NCBI GenBank assembly: GCA_004362315.1
Contig: SNWL01000005.1
Coordinates: forward strand, 682,001 to 746,000
DNA: 64,000 bases
Direction: 5' to 3'
DNA from: Mycobacterium sp. BK086
Lineage (GTDB): Bacteria; Actinomycetota; Actinomycetes; Mycobacteriales; Mycobacteriaceae
Position numbers and translations under genes: made by a program. Of the stretch, positions 1-8,391 are shown in pieces. Positions within the stretch are counted from its first letter, which is position 1. Every line of letters starts with the position of its first letter. The notes under the pieces were generated by a model. That model was not told the DNA's origin. It saw only the letters and a list, made by a program, of their open reading frames with translations, and did no database searches.

Positions 1-266
1 TCCGTGAACTGCTGACGCCGTTCCCAATAGCCCTGCGGATCAACGTGTTCAGGCAATCCCAGCAGCGGCGCGCAGTGAGCTCGCACCGCGAAGCCGAGCT
101 GGGTGTCGAAGCCCGAATCGAAATCGGCGAGGGGTTCGATATTGGCCTCGTTGAGGCCGTTCTCAAAGCGTCCGCGATCACCGGTCGTCAGCCAGAAGCC
201 GTGCACATGGTTGTCCACCAGGCGCATGCCGGCGATGTGGTCGGCCAGTGGAGTGATCACAGGCAC
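1..266 (-). CDS. Amidohydrolase family protein, N-terminal part (Rv1879-like), truncated by window edge
   Basis: The reading frame is open from a GTG at 266 to the left edge, so only the first 88 or so residues are present. It begins VPVITPLADH and then LVDNHVHG, the metal-binding HxH region that opens amidohydrolase domains. The GTG shares bases with the TAG stop of the glutamine-synthetase-like gene (TAGTG), so the two are almost certainly translationally coupled. M. tuberculosis has the same pair, glnA3 (Rv1878) followed by an amidohydrolase (Rv1879), and fungal FluG proteins fuse the same two domains. The substrate is unknown; a gamma-glutamyl amide or amine-derived compound is an inference from the partner. 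Confidence 0.8.
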   Translation of the reverse strand, partial: MPVITPLADHIAGMRLVDNHVHGFWLTTGDRGRFENGLNEANIEPLADFDSGFDTQLGFAVRAHCAPLLGLPEHVDPQGYWERRQQFT

Positions 267-1597
267 TACAAGCTCCACGACATTCGGAACTTCTCGGTCA
301 GCGCTTCCGCGTCGAGATGTGAGAACGTCTCGTGCTCGTAGCGGCGGACGGCGACCAGCGCGTTGACGGCCGCGTCGCCGAGAATCGTTCGCAATCGCGT
401 TGAGGAGTCCAATGCCGCGATCTGTTCGCCTTGATCGGCGCTGAGGGCCACTGTGCCTGCGGCCGCGCGTTCTTCTTCCGACAACGTGCCCGGATCGACC
501 GGTGTCTCCGGTGGCAGCGCGGCGCTGTGCTCGATGCCGTCGAGCGCCAGCCCGAGGATCGCGGCGGTGGCGAAGTAGGGGTTGGCCGACGGGTCGACGA
601 CCTTGACCTCCACGTTGGCGCCGTACGGATTTCCGTGCGTACCTCGCACGAAACGCACTGCCGCCTCCCGGTTCTCGGTGCCCCAGCAGGCGTAGGCGCC
701 GGCCCAGTTGCCGGGCTTCATCCGCAGGCCGGACACGATCGATCCGCAGAAGATGAGCTCGGCTTGCGGCAGTCCGCTGATGATCCCTCCGATCGCGTTC
801 TCCCCCGCCGCGGTCATGCCTTGGGTTCCGGTGCCGCCGGCGAACAGCGGCGAGTCTCCGCTCGACAGTGAAAAGTGTTGGTGCGCACCAGAACCCACAC
901 TGCCGGCGAATGGCACCGGTGACAGACTCACTCGGACCCCGTACTTGCGGGCGACCCGGCTGATGATGATGCGGGCCAGGGTCAGCTGATCGGCGGCAGC
1001 CACCGGGGACTTCGGCGCCAGTGAGATCTCGAACTGGTTGATGCCGTACTCGGGATGGAACTGCTCGATTCCCACCCCGGCCGCACCAGCCGCGACGGTC
1101 ACGTCCCGCACGAAGCCCTCGTGCTCGAGCACACCGGCCAGCCCGTATTGCGCCCACAGGTCACCGGGCAGCCGGTTGCCCGCGGGATCGACGAGCAGGA
1201 ACTCGATCTCGTGGCCCACCATGGCGCGCAATCCGGCTTGGGCCAACCGGGATTCGATGCGCGCGAGCGTTCCGCGGGCGCAGGCCGGGACCGGGTTGCC
1301 GTCCTGGTCGAAGAACGAGGCCGGCGCCCACGCGAGGCCGTCGCCGATCATCCGCAGCGCGTCCAGATCGATTCTGATTCGTTCGTCGCCGACGACGGTG
1401 ATGCCTTCGGTGAGCGCGATCCCCGCGCGGTCGATGGCGAAGACATGGGTGACGGGGCTGAACCCCAGTCCGGGATCGGCGAAGGCATCGAGCCGGCGGG
1501 CTGGCACGGTCTTGGCGTGGGTCAGGCCGGCGGCTGTGACGACCGTGCCGATGACGGTGTCGACGCCGTCGGATTCCAGTTCAGCCGGTGTGGTCAT
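266..1597 (-). CDS. glnA3: Glutamine synthetase family protein GlnA3 (gamma-glutamyl ligase type)
   Basis: 443 residues, typical of short GS-fold ligases. The core motif GAHQHFSL, the following Arg/Asn-rich stretch RGTHGNPYGANVEVKVVDPS and the Glu-rich strands of the GS barrel are visible. The family makes gamma-glutamyl amides with ATP; actinobacterial GlnA3-type enzymes have been linked to polyamine glutamylation rather than ammonia assimilation, so a role in glutamine supply is unlikely. It overlaps the next gene (amidohydrolase), and bfrA lies about 1.5 kb upstream. The M. tuberculosis order is bfrA, Rv1877, glnA3, Rv1879; here the Rv1877 transporter is replaced by two other genes. Start ATG at 1597. 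Confidence 0.85.
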   Translation of the reverse strand: MTTPAELESDGVDTVIGTVVTAAGLTHAKTVPARRLDAFADPGLGFSPVTHVFAIDRAGIALTEGITVVGDERIRIDLDALRMIGDGLAWAPASFFDQDGNPVPACARGTLARIESRLAQAGLRAMVGHEIEFLLVDPAGNRLPGDLWAQYGLAGVLEHEGFVRDVTVAAGAAGVGIEQFHPEYGINQFEISLAPKSPVAAADQLTLARIIISRVARKYGVRVSLSPVPFAGSVGSGAHQHFSLSSGDSPLFAGGTGTQGMTAAGENAIGGIISGLPQAELIFCGSIVSGLRMKPGNWAGAYACWGTENREAAVRFVRGTHGNPYGANVEVKVVDPSANPYFATAAILGLALDGIEHSAALPPETPVDPGTLSEEERAAAGTVALSADQGEQIAALDSSTRLRTILGDAAVNALVAVRRYEHETFSHLDAEALTEKFRMSWSL

Positions 1598-1643
1598 GGC
1601 AGCTATTCTGCCGACCGCACCCCCAGGTTGCGCTGGATAACCG

Positions 1644-2141
1644 CTAGGCGCGGCTGGGCAATGTCAACTTGCAGCTCTGCCCGATGTCCAGCGTGGACAG
1701 CATGCGGCCCATCCCGATCCACATCGCGCACGACAACGTCAGGTCGGCGAGCAGCTCATCGGAGAAGTGCTCGTGGGCGCGGTCCCAGAAGGCCTCGTCG
1801 TACTTGAGGTTCACGTGGTCCATGCCGAAGCGGTGGGCGAACTCCGCGGCGATGCGCTCCTGCTCGCTATAGCCGGGCCAGGTCTGCCATTCCGCGGCGT
1901 GGTCGTAGAGCTCCTCGTCGACTCCGGCGGCGGGACCGTCGGCGTCGCGGGTGTTCTGACACAAGACGCATTCGTTGTCCAGCGCGATCACCGCGCGGGC
2001 CAGTTCGCGCACCCGCATCGGCAGCCGGTTCTTGTCGCTGTAGACCGCGCCGCTGAAGCCGGCCATGGCCGTTCCGATATCCGGGGACTTGACGATCCAG
2101 CCGGCGACGTCGTCTTCAGCGAAATTTCCGATTCGGCTCAT
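1644..2141 (-). CDS. Carboxymuconolactone decarboxylase / AhpD-like protein
   Basis: 165 residues with the AhpD-type redox motif ECVLCQNTR (CxxC) near residue 60, inside the typical helix preceded by RELARAVIAL. CMD-family proteins are either decarboxylases of aromatic catabolism or, when they carry CxxC as here, AhpD-like peroxidase partners. No catabolic genes flank it, so a redox or detoxification role is more likely. The gene lies upstream of glnA3 on the same strand with a 46-bp gap. The opposite-strand FkbM-type gene begins about 77 bp from its start. Confidence 0.8.
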   Translation of the reverse strand: MSRIGNFAEDDVAGWIVKSPDIGTAMAGFSGAVYSDKNRLPMRVRELARAVIALDNECVLCQNTRDADGPAAGVDEELYDHAAEWQTWPGYSEQERIAAEFAHRFGMDHVNLKYDEAFWDRAHEHFSDELLADLTLSCAMWIGMGRMLSTLDIGQSCKLTLPSRA

Positions 2142-2217
2142 GGCGCGATGCTACGCCCCGAGGGGACAATCTGGAACGTGTTCTAGTTTTTCGGCCGGGG
2201 TCTTTTCGGTCTGGCTC

Positions 2218-3132
2218 GTGGACAATACGCGGGTGGGTTTTCTCCCGGTCCGACTCAGGACGCCGCCGCACGGCGGCACCCCGACGACGCTGCCCAACGG
2301 CATGCGCATCCATCACTGGCAGCAGATCGAGACCGGGTTCCTGTACAAGGAGATCTTCGGCGCTGACTCGGTCTATGCGAAGGGTGACTTCCTCGACTTT
2401 CAGCCGGGCGCGGTGATCGTGGACGCCGGCGCGAACATCGGGCTGTTCTCGTTGTTCGCGGCGCTGAGATGCCATGGCGAGGCTGAGATCTTCGCCTTCG
2501 AACCCATTCCCACGACCTTCTCGGTGCTGGCGGCGAACGCCGCCGCGGCCAATCGTGGCGACTACGCCGCCGCGATGGGTGCCCGGCCCGGTGCGTCGTT
2601 GACGATCCATCCGATCAACTGCGGCCTGTCCGACGCTCGGGACGAGGTGATCTTCCAGCACCACCCGAACTTTTCGATGTGGAGCACACAGGACGCCGAG
2701 TTCGCGCGCCAGCGCTTGGACCGCTTCCTGGCGGACTTGGCCGGTGTGATCCGGGTCGTGCCCTCGGCCATCAGCCGGGCGGCGGTGCGACCGGTCGTCG
2801 CGTGGATGGGGCGGACCACGGACGTCACAGCCACCTTGATACCGCTGTCGTCGGTCATCGAAAAGCGCGGCCTCGATCGCATCGACGTCCTGAAGATCGA
2901 TGTCGAAGGCGCCGAAGTGGCGGCGTTGCAAGGCATCAGACCTGCCCAATGGGAGATCGTTCGTCAGGTGGTGCTGGAGGTCGAGTACTTCGCCGCCAAG
3001 GACCGGGTGATCGAGATCCTCGAATCTCACGGTTTCACGACGTACTGGTACGCCAGCGAGCGGGAGCGTTACGACACCGCGCAGAGCGAGGTGTGCATGG
3101 TCTACGCGTGGCGAGCCGCAGACCGCGGATAG
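2218..3132 (+). CDS. FkbM family SAM-dependent methyltransferase
   Basis: About 304 residues. The SAM-binding motif VIVDAGANIGLFSLF sits near residue 65, followed by the acidic strand end IFAFEPIP. The FkbM hallmark DVLKIDVEGAEVAALQG appears near residue 225. FkbM enzymes O-methylate sugars or polyketides. The substrate is unknown, and no glycosyltransferases are nearby. The frame is open further upstream (to an ATG at 2065) but that part is antisense to the preceding gene. GTG 2218 or GTG 2233 are the plausible starts; neither has a clear ribosome binding site. It ends one base before the bfrA stop. It is not at this locus in M. tuberculosis, so it is an insertion relative to that genome. 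Confidence 0.8.
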   Translation: MDNTRVGFLPVRLRTPPHGGTPTTLPNGMRIHHWQQIETGFLYKEIFGADSVYAKGDFLDFQPGAVIVDAGANIGLFSLFAALRCHGEAEIFAFEPIPTTFSVLAANAAAANRGDYAAAMGARPGASLTIHPINCGLSDARDEVIFQHHPNFSMWSTQDAEFARQRLDRFLADLAGVIRVVPSAISRAAVRPVVAWMGRTTDVTATLIPLSSVIEKRGLDRIDVLKIDVEGAEVAALQGIRPAQWEIVRQVVLEVEYFAAKDRVIEILESHGFTTYWYASERERYDTAQSEVCMVYAWRAADRG

Positions 3133-3133
3133 A

Positions 3134-3613
3134 TCACTTCGGCGGGCGTGACACGCACTGCGCGGAGTAGAGCTCCACGCCCAGCTTGTCCATCAGCTCG
3201 AGCTGCGTCTCGAGGTAGTCGATGTGGTGCTCTTCGTCGGCGACGATCTCTTCGAACAGATTGGCCGTGGTGGAGTCCAGCTTCTCGCGGCACAGGATGA
3301 TGGCCGGCTTGAGGCGACCGACCACCTCGTACTCGATCGCGAGATCGCTCTCGAACTGTTCGCGCAGCGTCTGCCCGACGCGCAGCGATCCCAGCCGCTG
3401 GTAGTTCGGCAGACCGTCGAGGAGCAGGATGCGGTCGGTGATCGCCTCGGCGTGCCGCATCTCGTCGAAGGACTCGTCCCGGGTGTGCTTGGCGAGCTCG
3501 GTGAACCCCCAGTTGTCCTGCATCTTCGAGTGCAGGAAGTACTGATTGATAGCGGTCAACTCGCTGGTGAGTTGCTCGTTGAGCAGGCGAAGAACTTCCG
3601 GATCACCCTGCAT
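3134..3613 (-). CDS. bfrA: Bacterioferritin BfrA (heme-containing ferritin, iron storage)
   Basis: 159 residues, the same length as M. tuberculosis BfrA. Ferroxidase ligands E18, E51, H54 and the DEEHH segment around residues 126-130 are present, as is the heme ligand M52 (FDEMRHAE). 24-mers oxidise Fe(II) and store it as ferric mineral. The start is fixed at 3613 by a strong ribosome binding site (GGGGGGAGA, a few bases upstream), so the longer frame to 3670 is not used. A TAGGGT -10 element lies about 33 bp upstream (3646-3651). The IdeR box at 3714-3732 would then sit upstream of the promoter, the arrangement in which IdeR with iron activates storage genes. Divergent from bfd. Confidence 0.95.
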   Translation of the reverse strand: MQGDPEVLRLLNEQLTSELTAINQYFLHSKMQDNWGFTELAKHTRDESFDEMRHAEAITDRILLLDGLPNYQRLGSLRVGQTLREQFESDLAIEYEVVGRLKPAIILCREKLDSTTANLFEEIVADEEHHIDYLETQLELMDKLGVELYSAQCVSRPPK

Positions 3614-3713
3614 GACATCTCCCCCCGCGTTGGCTGTGAAAACCAACCCTAGTGCAGGGGCGGCGTGCATTTTGTTCAGCGCCGCGGAACGGCATGTTGT
3701 AGGCAGGCCTAAC

Positions 3714-3732
3714 TAAGGTTAGTCTGCACTAA
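3714..3732. promoter_or_regulatory. IdeR iron box between bfrA and bfd
   Basis: TAAGGTTAGTCTGCACTAA matches the 19-bp IdeR consensus TTAGGTTAGGCTAACCTAA at 14 of 19 positions. Partial half-sites continue to the left (TAGGCAGGCCTAAC). It is 45 bp upstream of bfd and about 100 bp upstream of the bfrA start. Inference: activation of bfrA and repression of bfd by IdeR-Fe. Confidence 0.7.
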
Positions 3733-3776
3733 TAAGTCCGAAGCAACGCCGCCTGCGACGAGAGGGAAAGCACCAG

Positions 3777-4034
3777 ATGTACGTGTGCCTCTGCGCAGGA
3801 GCCACCAGTGCAACCGTCAAAGAGGCGGTGGCCGGCGGGGCGTGCACGTCCAAGCAAGTCGCGGCGGCCTGCGGCGCGGGCGGCGATTGCGGCCGTTGCC
3901 GTCGTACCGTGCGGGCGATCATCGAGCAGCATTTCGCCACCGTTGCCGGCGATCCGCCGTGCCGGCAGTGCACGGCGAGCGTCTTCTGCCAGCTGCACAA
4001 CGGCGCCCGTCGCAGCGCCGCGCGAGCCAGCTGA
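3777..4034 (+). CDS. bfd: Bacterioferritin-associated ferredoxin-like (2Fe-2S) protein
   Basis: 85 residues of the BFD-like [2Fe-2S] family: MYVCLC at the N-terminus and CGAGGDCGRC near residue 38 supply the four cluster cysteines. Bfd proteins dock on bacterioferritin heme and deliver electrons that reduce and release stored iron. Additional cysteines near the C-terminus (CRQC, FCQLH) are unusual. An AGAGGGAAAG ribosome binding site precedes the ATG. It is divergent from bfrA across an IdeR box, and its stop is one base from the converging enoyl-CoA hydratase stop. Confidence 0.85.
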   Translation: MYVCLCAGATSATVKEAVAGGACTSKQVAAACGAGGDCGRCRRTVRAIIEQHFATVAGDPPCRQCTASVFCQLHNGARRSAARAS

Positions 4035-4035
4035 T

Positions 4036-4791
4036 CTAGGACTTACCGCGGTGAAAATCGGCCAGCGCCTCGGCGTTGGCGGCCGCACCCATCAACTTCT
4101 CGAAGAATGCATTCTCCCGCGCGGTTGCGTCCGCGATCCCGGGCCGTAGCGGCTCGACCATGGTCTGCTTGACCGCGATGAGGCTCGAAATAGGCCGGGA
4201 GGCAAGCACTTCGGCATGCCTTCGGGCATCGGCGATCAGCTCGTCGGGCTCACTCACCCGCCAGACCAGGCCCATCCGCAGCGCCTCGGCGGCGTCCACC
4301 CACTCCGAGGACATCAGCAGCCACGCGGCGTTCTGCCGACCGATCAACTGCGGCAACAGATATGACGAGGCCGCCTCGGGGGCAACACCCAGGCTGGTGA
4401 AGGGGCACTTCAGCCGTGCCGTCGACGACATGAACGCCAGATCGGCGTAGCCGAGGATCGTCGCCCCGATGCCGAGTCCGACCCCGTTGACCGCACAGAT
4501 CAGCGGCTTGGGGAATTGGCTCAAAGCGGTGATCAGTCCCGGGAACCCGTGCGCGCCCGCAGCGAAGTCGGGATCGGTGATGCGGGCCTGCATGTCGCCG
4601 AGATCCTGGCCGGCGCTGAACGCGCGGCCCGCGCCGGTGATGAGGACGACGGCGACCTCGGGATCGTCGGCGGCGGCCAGCAGCGCTTCTGCGGTGGCGT
4701 CGTAGAGCGCCTCATTGAAGGCGTTGAGGGCCTCGGGGCGATTGAGGGTGATCGTGCGGACCCGGTTTTCGTCTTCGATGAGCAGCGTCAC
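4036..4791 (-). CDS. Enoyl-CoA hydratase/isomerase family protein
   Basis: 251 residues, GTG start. Crotonase fold signatures: LNRPEALNAFN at the start, the oxyanion-hole segment GRAFSAGQDLGDM near residue 60, and AVNGVGLGIGATIL near residue 105. LGVAPEAASSYLLPQLIG carries the catalytic Glu region seen in true hydratases. Likely acts on acyl-CoA in beta-oxidation or degradation; no pathway partners adjoin it. It converges with bfd and has no room for a terminator between them. Confidence 0.85.
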   Translation of the reverse strand: MTLLIEDENRVRTITLNRPEALNAFNEALYDATAEALLAAADDPEVAVVLITGAGRAFSAGQDLGDMQARITDPDFAAGAHGFPGLITALSQFPKPLICAVNGVGLGIGATILGYADLAFMSSTARLKCPFTSLGVAPEAASSYLLPQLIGRQNAAWLLMSSEWVDAAEALRMGLVWRVSEPDELIADARRHAEVLASRPISSLIAVKQTMVEPLRPGIADATARENAFFEKLMGAAANAEALADFHRGKS

Positions 4792-4858
4792 GCGCCAGAG
4801 CCTAGAGGGCGAGGACGCGTGCCAGGGCGTCGCGGCCCGGCAGATGAGACCTCAGGTG

Positions 4859-5302
4859 CTACCCGTTGGAGTAGACGCGGGTCGGCGCGACCAGGACGAC
4901 GACGCGCCCCTGCTCGGCCATCGTCGCGTCGTATTCGTCCCAGTTGTCATGGGTGCCACCGCAAGCCGTGAACACCTCGCGCAGCAGCAGCCGCAGCTGA
5001 TCCGGCCCGCTCAGCCAGTCCGGCTCGTCGTCGGGACCCGCGAGCTCGGCGCGGCCTTCGACCGTCGCCCACTGCCAGCCGTCGCGGAACGTCAGCGTCA
5101 CCGCCGGCCGCGCGCGCAGGTTCGCCAGTTTGACCCGTCCGTAGGTGACGAACGCCAGCACCGGCTCGCCGCCGGCCGGGTGCGCCAGGATGCCGGCGTT
5201 GATCAGCGAGGCCTGGATGGTGTTGTCGGCGCGCAACGTCGAGACCACCGCCAGGCCGCGGTCGGCGGTGGCCAGCGCGACGGCCTCGTCCAGGGTGGTC
5301 AT
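4859..5302 (-). CDS. PPOX-class F420/FMN-dependent oxidoreductase (Rv1875-like)
   Basis: 147 residues, the same size as Rv1875. Split-barrel features include RADNTIQASLINAGIL near residue 25 and VKLANLRARPAVTLTFRDG near residue 60. Members bind F420 or FMN and reduce small electrophiles, or serve as flavin-binding proteins of unknown substrate. The ATG overlaps the upstream gene's TGA (ATGA), so the start at 5302 is firm and the two genes are coupled. Confidence 0.85.
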   Translation of the reverse strand: MTTLDEAVALATADRGLAVVSTLRADNTIQASLINAGILAHPAGGEPVLAFVTYGRVKLANLRARPAVTLTFRDGWQWATVEGRAELAGPDDEPDWLSGPDQLRLLLREVFTACGGTHDNWDEYDATMAEQGRVVVLVAPTRVYSNG

Positions 5303-6009
5303 GACTGTTCTGACGTGAATGGGCTGCGGAACAGGTAGCGGCTGGTGGGCACCGCGTCGATGTTGACGTTGGCGCCGAATGCCGCTGTGCTGGCGACCAT
5401 CTGCTCCATCCGGCTCTGCAGATCGGCGTCGTCGGCTGCGCCGAAGAACGCGTGCAGGCTGCTCACCGACTCGATGGGGAAATGCTCCTCGACGATCGCG
5501 TTGATCACCGGGGCGTCCTCGGTGAGCGCACGCACCACGTAGTTCTGCACGTAGGTGAACGTCGACTGGGTGGCGATCGCGACCGGGGTGTGATTGCCGT
5601 GCCAGCGGGCCAGCCACGTCGGCTCGTCCATGTCGGCCGGGCGTCGCAGCAACGCCATGTTCGCCAGCCCCGGCGAGCGCTCCCCAGGCGGTGTGGCCGG
5701 TGGTGGCAGCGGGGCCGATTCGGTCACCAGGTAGGCGGCGACGAACTCGGCGTGGTGGCCGAGCAGCTCCAGCGCCATCAGCATCTGATCGCCGTAGTAC
5801 TGCTGCGTCCAGACGCTGACCAGCGCCTGCACCGGTGGATCCAACACGGTCAACGTCATCATCGAATCGCGGACGTCGGCATCACGGACGTTGATCGTCA
5901 GCCCGGGCAGCCCGAGTGCGAGCAGCTCCTTGGCGACCGGACCGCGCAGATTCTCCGCCCACTCGTCGTCGGCCGCGTCGGTGCGCAGCGTGACAATCAC
6001 CTTCTCCAT
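5299..6009 (-). CDS. EthD-domain protein (Rv1874-like), function unknown
   Basis: 236 residues with two ferredoxin-like EthD-type repeats: KVIVTLRTDAADDEW at the N-terminus, and MALLRRPADMDEPTWLARWHGNHTP near residue 135, the classic EthD W-x-x-x-H pattern. EthD domains occur in small dimeric proteins beside oxidoreductases; no enzymatic residue can be assigned. It is coupled by a 4-bp overlap to the PPOX protein, the same pairing as Rv1874-Rv1875, which suggests a joint function. Confidence 0.75.
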   Translation of the reverse strand: MEKVIVTLRTDAADDEWAENLRGPVAKELLALGLPGLTINVRDADVRDSMMTLTVLDPPVQALVSVWTQQYYGDQMLMALELLGHHAEFVAAYLVTESAPLPPPATPPGERSPGLANMALLRRPADMDEPTWLARWHGNHTPVAIATQSTFTYVQNYVVRALTEDAPVINAIVEEHFPIESVSSLHAFFGAADDADLQSRMEQMVASTAAFGANVNIDAVPTSRYLFRSPFTSEQS

Positions 6010-6027
6010 GGCGCGAACCTACCCCAG

Positions 6028-6651
6028 TCAGTCGCGCAGCCAGCGCGGAGTGATGAAGACGCCGTCGGCCTCGACGGTGATGCCCTCGGCGTCGGAGATG
6101 TAGCCGGAGGCAAAGGTTTTCACGCCGTCGACCCGGGTGATCTGAGCCTCGGCATGCAGCGCCCCCAGCGGACAGGCCCGCGGGTAGCGCACGGTGATAC
6201 TGCCGGTGAAGCGCGGCTTGCCGTCGGGGCTGGCCGCCTCGCCGAGCACGTGATCGAGGATCAGCGCCGACACGCCGCCGTGCACGTGTCCCGGCGGGCC
6301 CTCGTAGGACGCGCCGAGATGAAAGTCCGTCCAGAACCGGCCGTCGTCGTCGCGGTGGATCACCAACGGGGGCGCGCTCGGGTTGCGCAGTCCGATGACG
6401 GCGTTGCCCCAACTGATGCTGCGCCCCGACGGGGCGCGCCGGACACCGAAGGCACCGTCGATCTGATCGCTGCGCAGCCGTGCCGTCACCGCGTCGATAT
6501 CGGCCTTCACCGAAGCGACGGTCTCGGCGTCGACCCGGGTGCGGATCGTCGCGTCGATGAGTTCCCGCACCGAGATCGCCAGCGGCTCATAGATGGCCTG
6601 CAGCCGGTCGATGTCTTCGGCGGAGATGTCTTCGACGGTGAATTCCAGCAC
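6028..6651 (-). CDS. PaaI-type hotdog-fold acyl-CoA thioesterase
   Basis: About 207 residues from the GTG at 6651; an ATG at 6702 would add 17 Ser-rich residues with no ribosome binding site. The hotdog core GHVHGGVSALILDHVLGEAA (near residue 115) and FTGSITVRYPRACPLG follow the 4HBT/PaaI pattern. It hydrolyses an acyl-CoA of unknown chain. It reads in the same direction as the EthD and PPOX genes 18 bp downstream and may share their transcript. Confidence 0.75.
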   Translation of the reverse strand: MLEFTVEDISAEDIDRLQAIYEPLAISVRELIDATIRTRVDAETVASVKADIDAVTARLRSDQIDGAFGVRRAPSGRSISWGNAVIGLRNPSAPPLVIHRDDDGRFWTDFHLGASYEGPPGHVHGGVSALILDHVLGEAASPDGKPRFTGSITVRYPRACPLGALHAEAQITRVDGVKTFASGYISDAEGITVEADGVFITPRWLRD

Positions 6652-6801
6652 TCCAGCACTAGAACACGGGGCTGACGAAGTGTCGAACGGGGGTCTCGAC
6701 ATGCGGCTAACACGATTGACACACAACTGACCCCCGGTTGGAACGCGAGCATTGAGAATCCTCTTAGCGACGGACGTTCCGACGCGCCAGAAAGGCTGCC
6801 G

Positions 6802-8388
6802 ATGAGCACTGACGTGACCGACCCCGCCCCGCCGTCGCCGAGCGAGTTGAAGATTCCCTGGTGGACCCGCGGTGATCTGAACGCGTTCTTCGGGCTCGGG
6901 TTCAACATCCTGGTCAACGTCTTGACCCTGACCACGCTGATGATCGGTGTGGTCAAGCTGCCCGCCGACGACGTGCTGGGCACCGTGCTGCCCGCGCTGG
7001 GCGTGGCCCTGGTGCTGGGCAACCTCTACTACACGTTCCTGGCCCGGCGACTGGCGCGCAAGGAGAACCGCACCGATGTCACCGCGCTGCCGTACGGCCC
7101 GAGCGTGCCGCACATGTTCATCGTGGTGTTCGTGGTCATGCTGCCCGTCTACCTGGCCACCAAGGACCCCATCGAAGCGTGGAAGTCCGGTCTGGCGTGG
7201 GCGTTCATGATCGGCATCATCGTGATCATCGGCGGGTTCGTCGGTCCGTACATCCGCAAGCTCACGCCGAGGGCGGCCATGCTCGGCACGCTGGCCGGTA
7301 TCTCGATCACGTTCATCTCGATGCGGCCCGCCGCGCAGATGTGGGAGGCCGCCTGGATCGGCCTGCCGGTGCTGGCGATCATCCTGATCGGTTTCTTCAC
7401 CGACGTGAAGCTGCCGGGCAACATCCCCGTCGGCCTGGTCGCGCTGTTGGTCGGTACCGCCATCGGCTGGGCCGGTGGATTCATGTCGGCACCCGATGTC
7501 GGGCAGGCCGTGTCCGACATCGCGATCGGTATCCCCGACCTTCGGATCGACCTGCTGGCATCGGGTCTGGCGCACCTGGCTCCCCTGCTGGGTACTGCGA
7601 TCCCGTTGGGCGTCTACAACTTCACCGAGGCGATGAGCAACGTGGAGAGCGCGGCGGCCGCCGGGGACAACTACAACCTGCGCAGCGTGCTGCTGGCCGA
7701 CGGCGCCGGCGCGGTGATCGGTTCGGCGTTCGGCTCGCCGTTCCCGCCCGCGGTCTACATCGGCCATCCGGGCTGGAAGGACGCCGGGGGCCGGGCCGGC
7801 TACTCGCTGGCCAGCGGTGTGGTCATCGGACTGCTGTGCTTCCTCGGATTGTTCGGAGTGCTGGCGGCCGTCTTGCCGGTACCGGCGATCGTGCCGATCC
7901 TGCTCTATATCGGCCTGTTGATCGGCGCCCAGGCGTTCCAGGCGGTACCGCGACTGCACGCGGTGGCCGTTGTCGCGGCGCTGTTGCCCAACCTGGCGCA
8001 GTGGGCCAGCGGCCTGATCGACAACGCGCTGAACGCGGCGGGGACCTCGGCCACCAAGGTCGGCATGGACGCACTCGGCGGTGCCGGTGTGGTCTACGAC
8101 GGGCTGCAGACCCTCGGTGAGGGCGCCATTCTGGTCGGCCTGCTGCTCGGCACGATGGTGACGTTCATCCTGGAGAAGAAGTTCCGCTACGCCGCGCTGG
8201 CGTCGGTGGTCGCCGCGGCACTGTCATTCATCGGGTTGATCCATGCTCCCGAGATCGCATGGGCGGCCAATCCTCAAGTGGCACTTGGCTATCTGTTCTT
8301 CGCCGTGGTGTGCCTCGGGTATTCGTTCCTGCCCGGTGCCAAGGAACCGGTCACCGTCGACGAGTCCGATATCGTCGCCGGCCACTGA
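6802..8388 (+). CDS. NCS2-like (xanthine/uracil permease family) membrane protein
   Basis: 528 residues, mostly hydrophobic with about 12 predicted membrane segments from residue 27 onward. LPYGPSVPHMFIVV and NFTEAMSNVESAAAAGDNYN resemble the substrate and core motifs of nucleobase permeases of the NCS2/AzgA group, though they are divergent. The C-terminal tail is acidic. The substrate cannot be named. The gene stands alone, divergent from the thioesterase across 150 bp that hold a TTGACA hexamer (6716-6721) without a convincing -10. A cupin gene converges on it 3 bp away. Confidence 0.65.
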   Translation: MSTDVTDPAPPSPSELKIPWWTRGDLNAFFGLGFNILVNVLTLTTLMIGVVKLPADDVLGTVLPALGVALVLGNLYYTFLARRLARKENRTDVTALPYGPSVPHMFIVVFVVMLPVYLATKDPIEAWKSGLAWAFMIGIIVIIGGFVGPYIRKLTPRAAMLGTLAGISITFISMRPAAQMWEAAWIGLPVLAIILIGFFTDVKLPGNIPVGLVALLVGTAIGWAGGFMSAPDVGQAVSDIAIGIPDLRIDLLASGLAHLAPLLGTAIPLGVYNFTEAMSNVESAAAAGDNYNLRSVLLADGAGAVIGSAFGSPFPPAVYIGHPGWKDAGGRAGYSLASGVVIGLLCFLGLFGVLAAVLPVPAIVPILLYIGLLIGAQAFQAVPRLHAVAVVAALLPNLAQWASGLIDNALNAAGTSATKVGMDALGGAGVVYDGLQTLGEGAILVGLLLGTMVTFILEKKFRYAALASVVAAALSFIGLIHAPEIAWAANPQVALGYLFFAVVCLGYSFLPGAKEPVTVDESDIVAGH

Positions 8389-8391
8389 GGC

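Noticed and set aside
3614-3670. Longer bfrA start at 3670
   Set aside because: The strong ribosome binding site and exact 159-residue length support the start at 3613.
6716-6750. Promoter for the NCS2-like gene from TTGACA at 6716
   Set aside because: No -10 hexamer lies at a suitable spacing.
6652-7959. Upstream extension of the thioesterase frame on the minus strand
   Set aside because: The added part is His/Gln/Asp-rich antisense of the permease gene; homology starts only near 6651.
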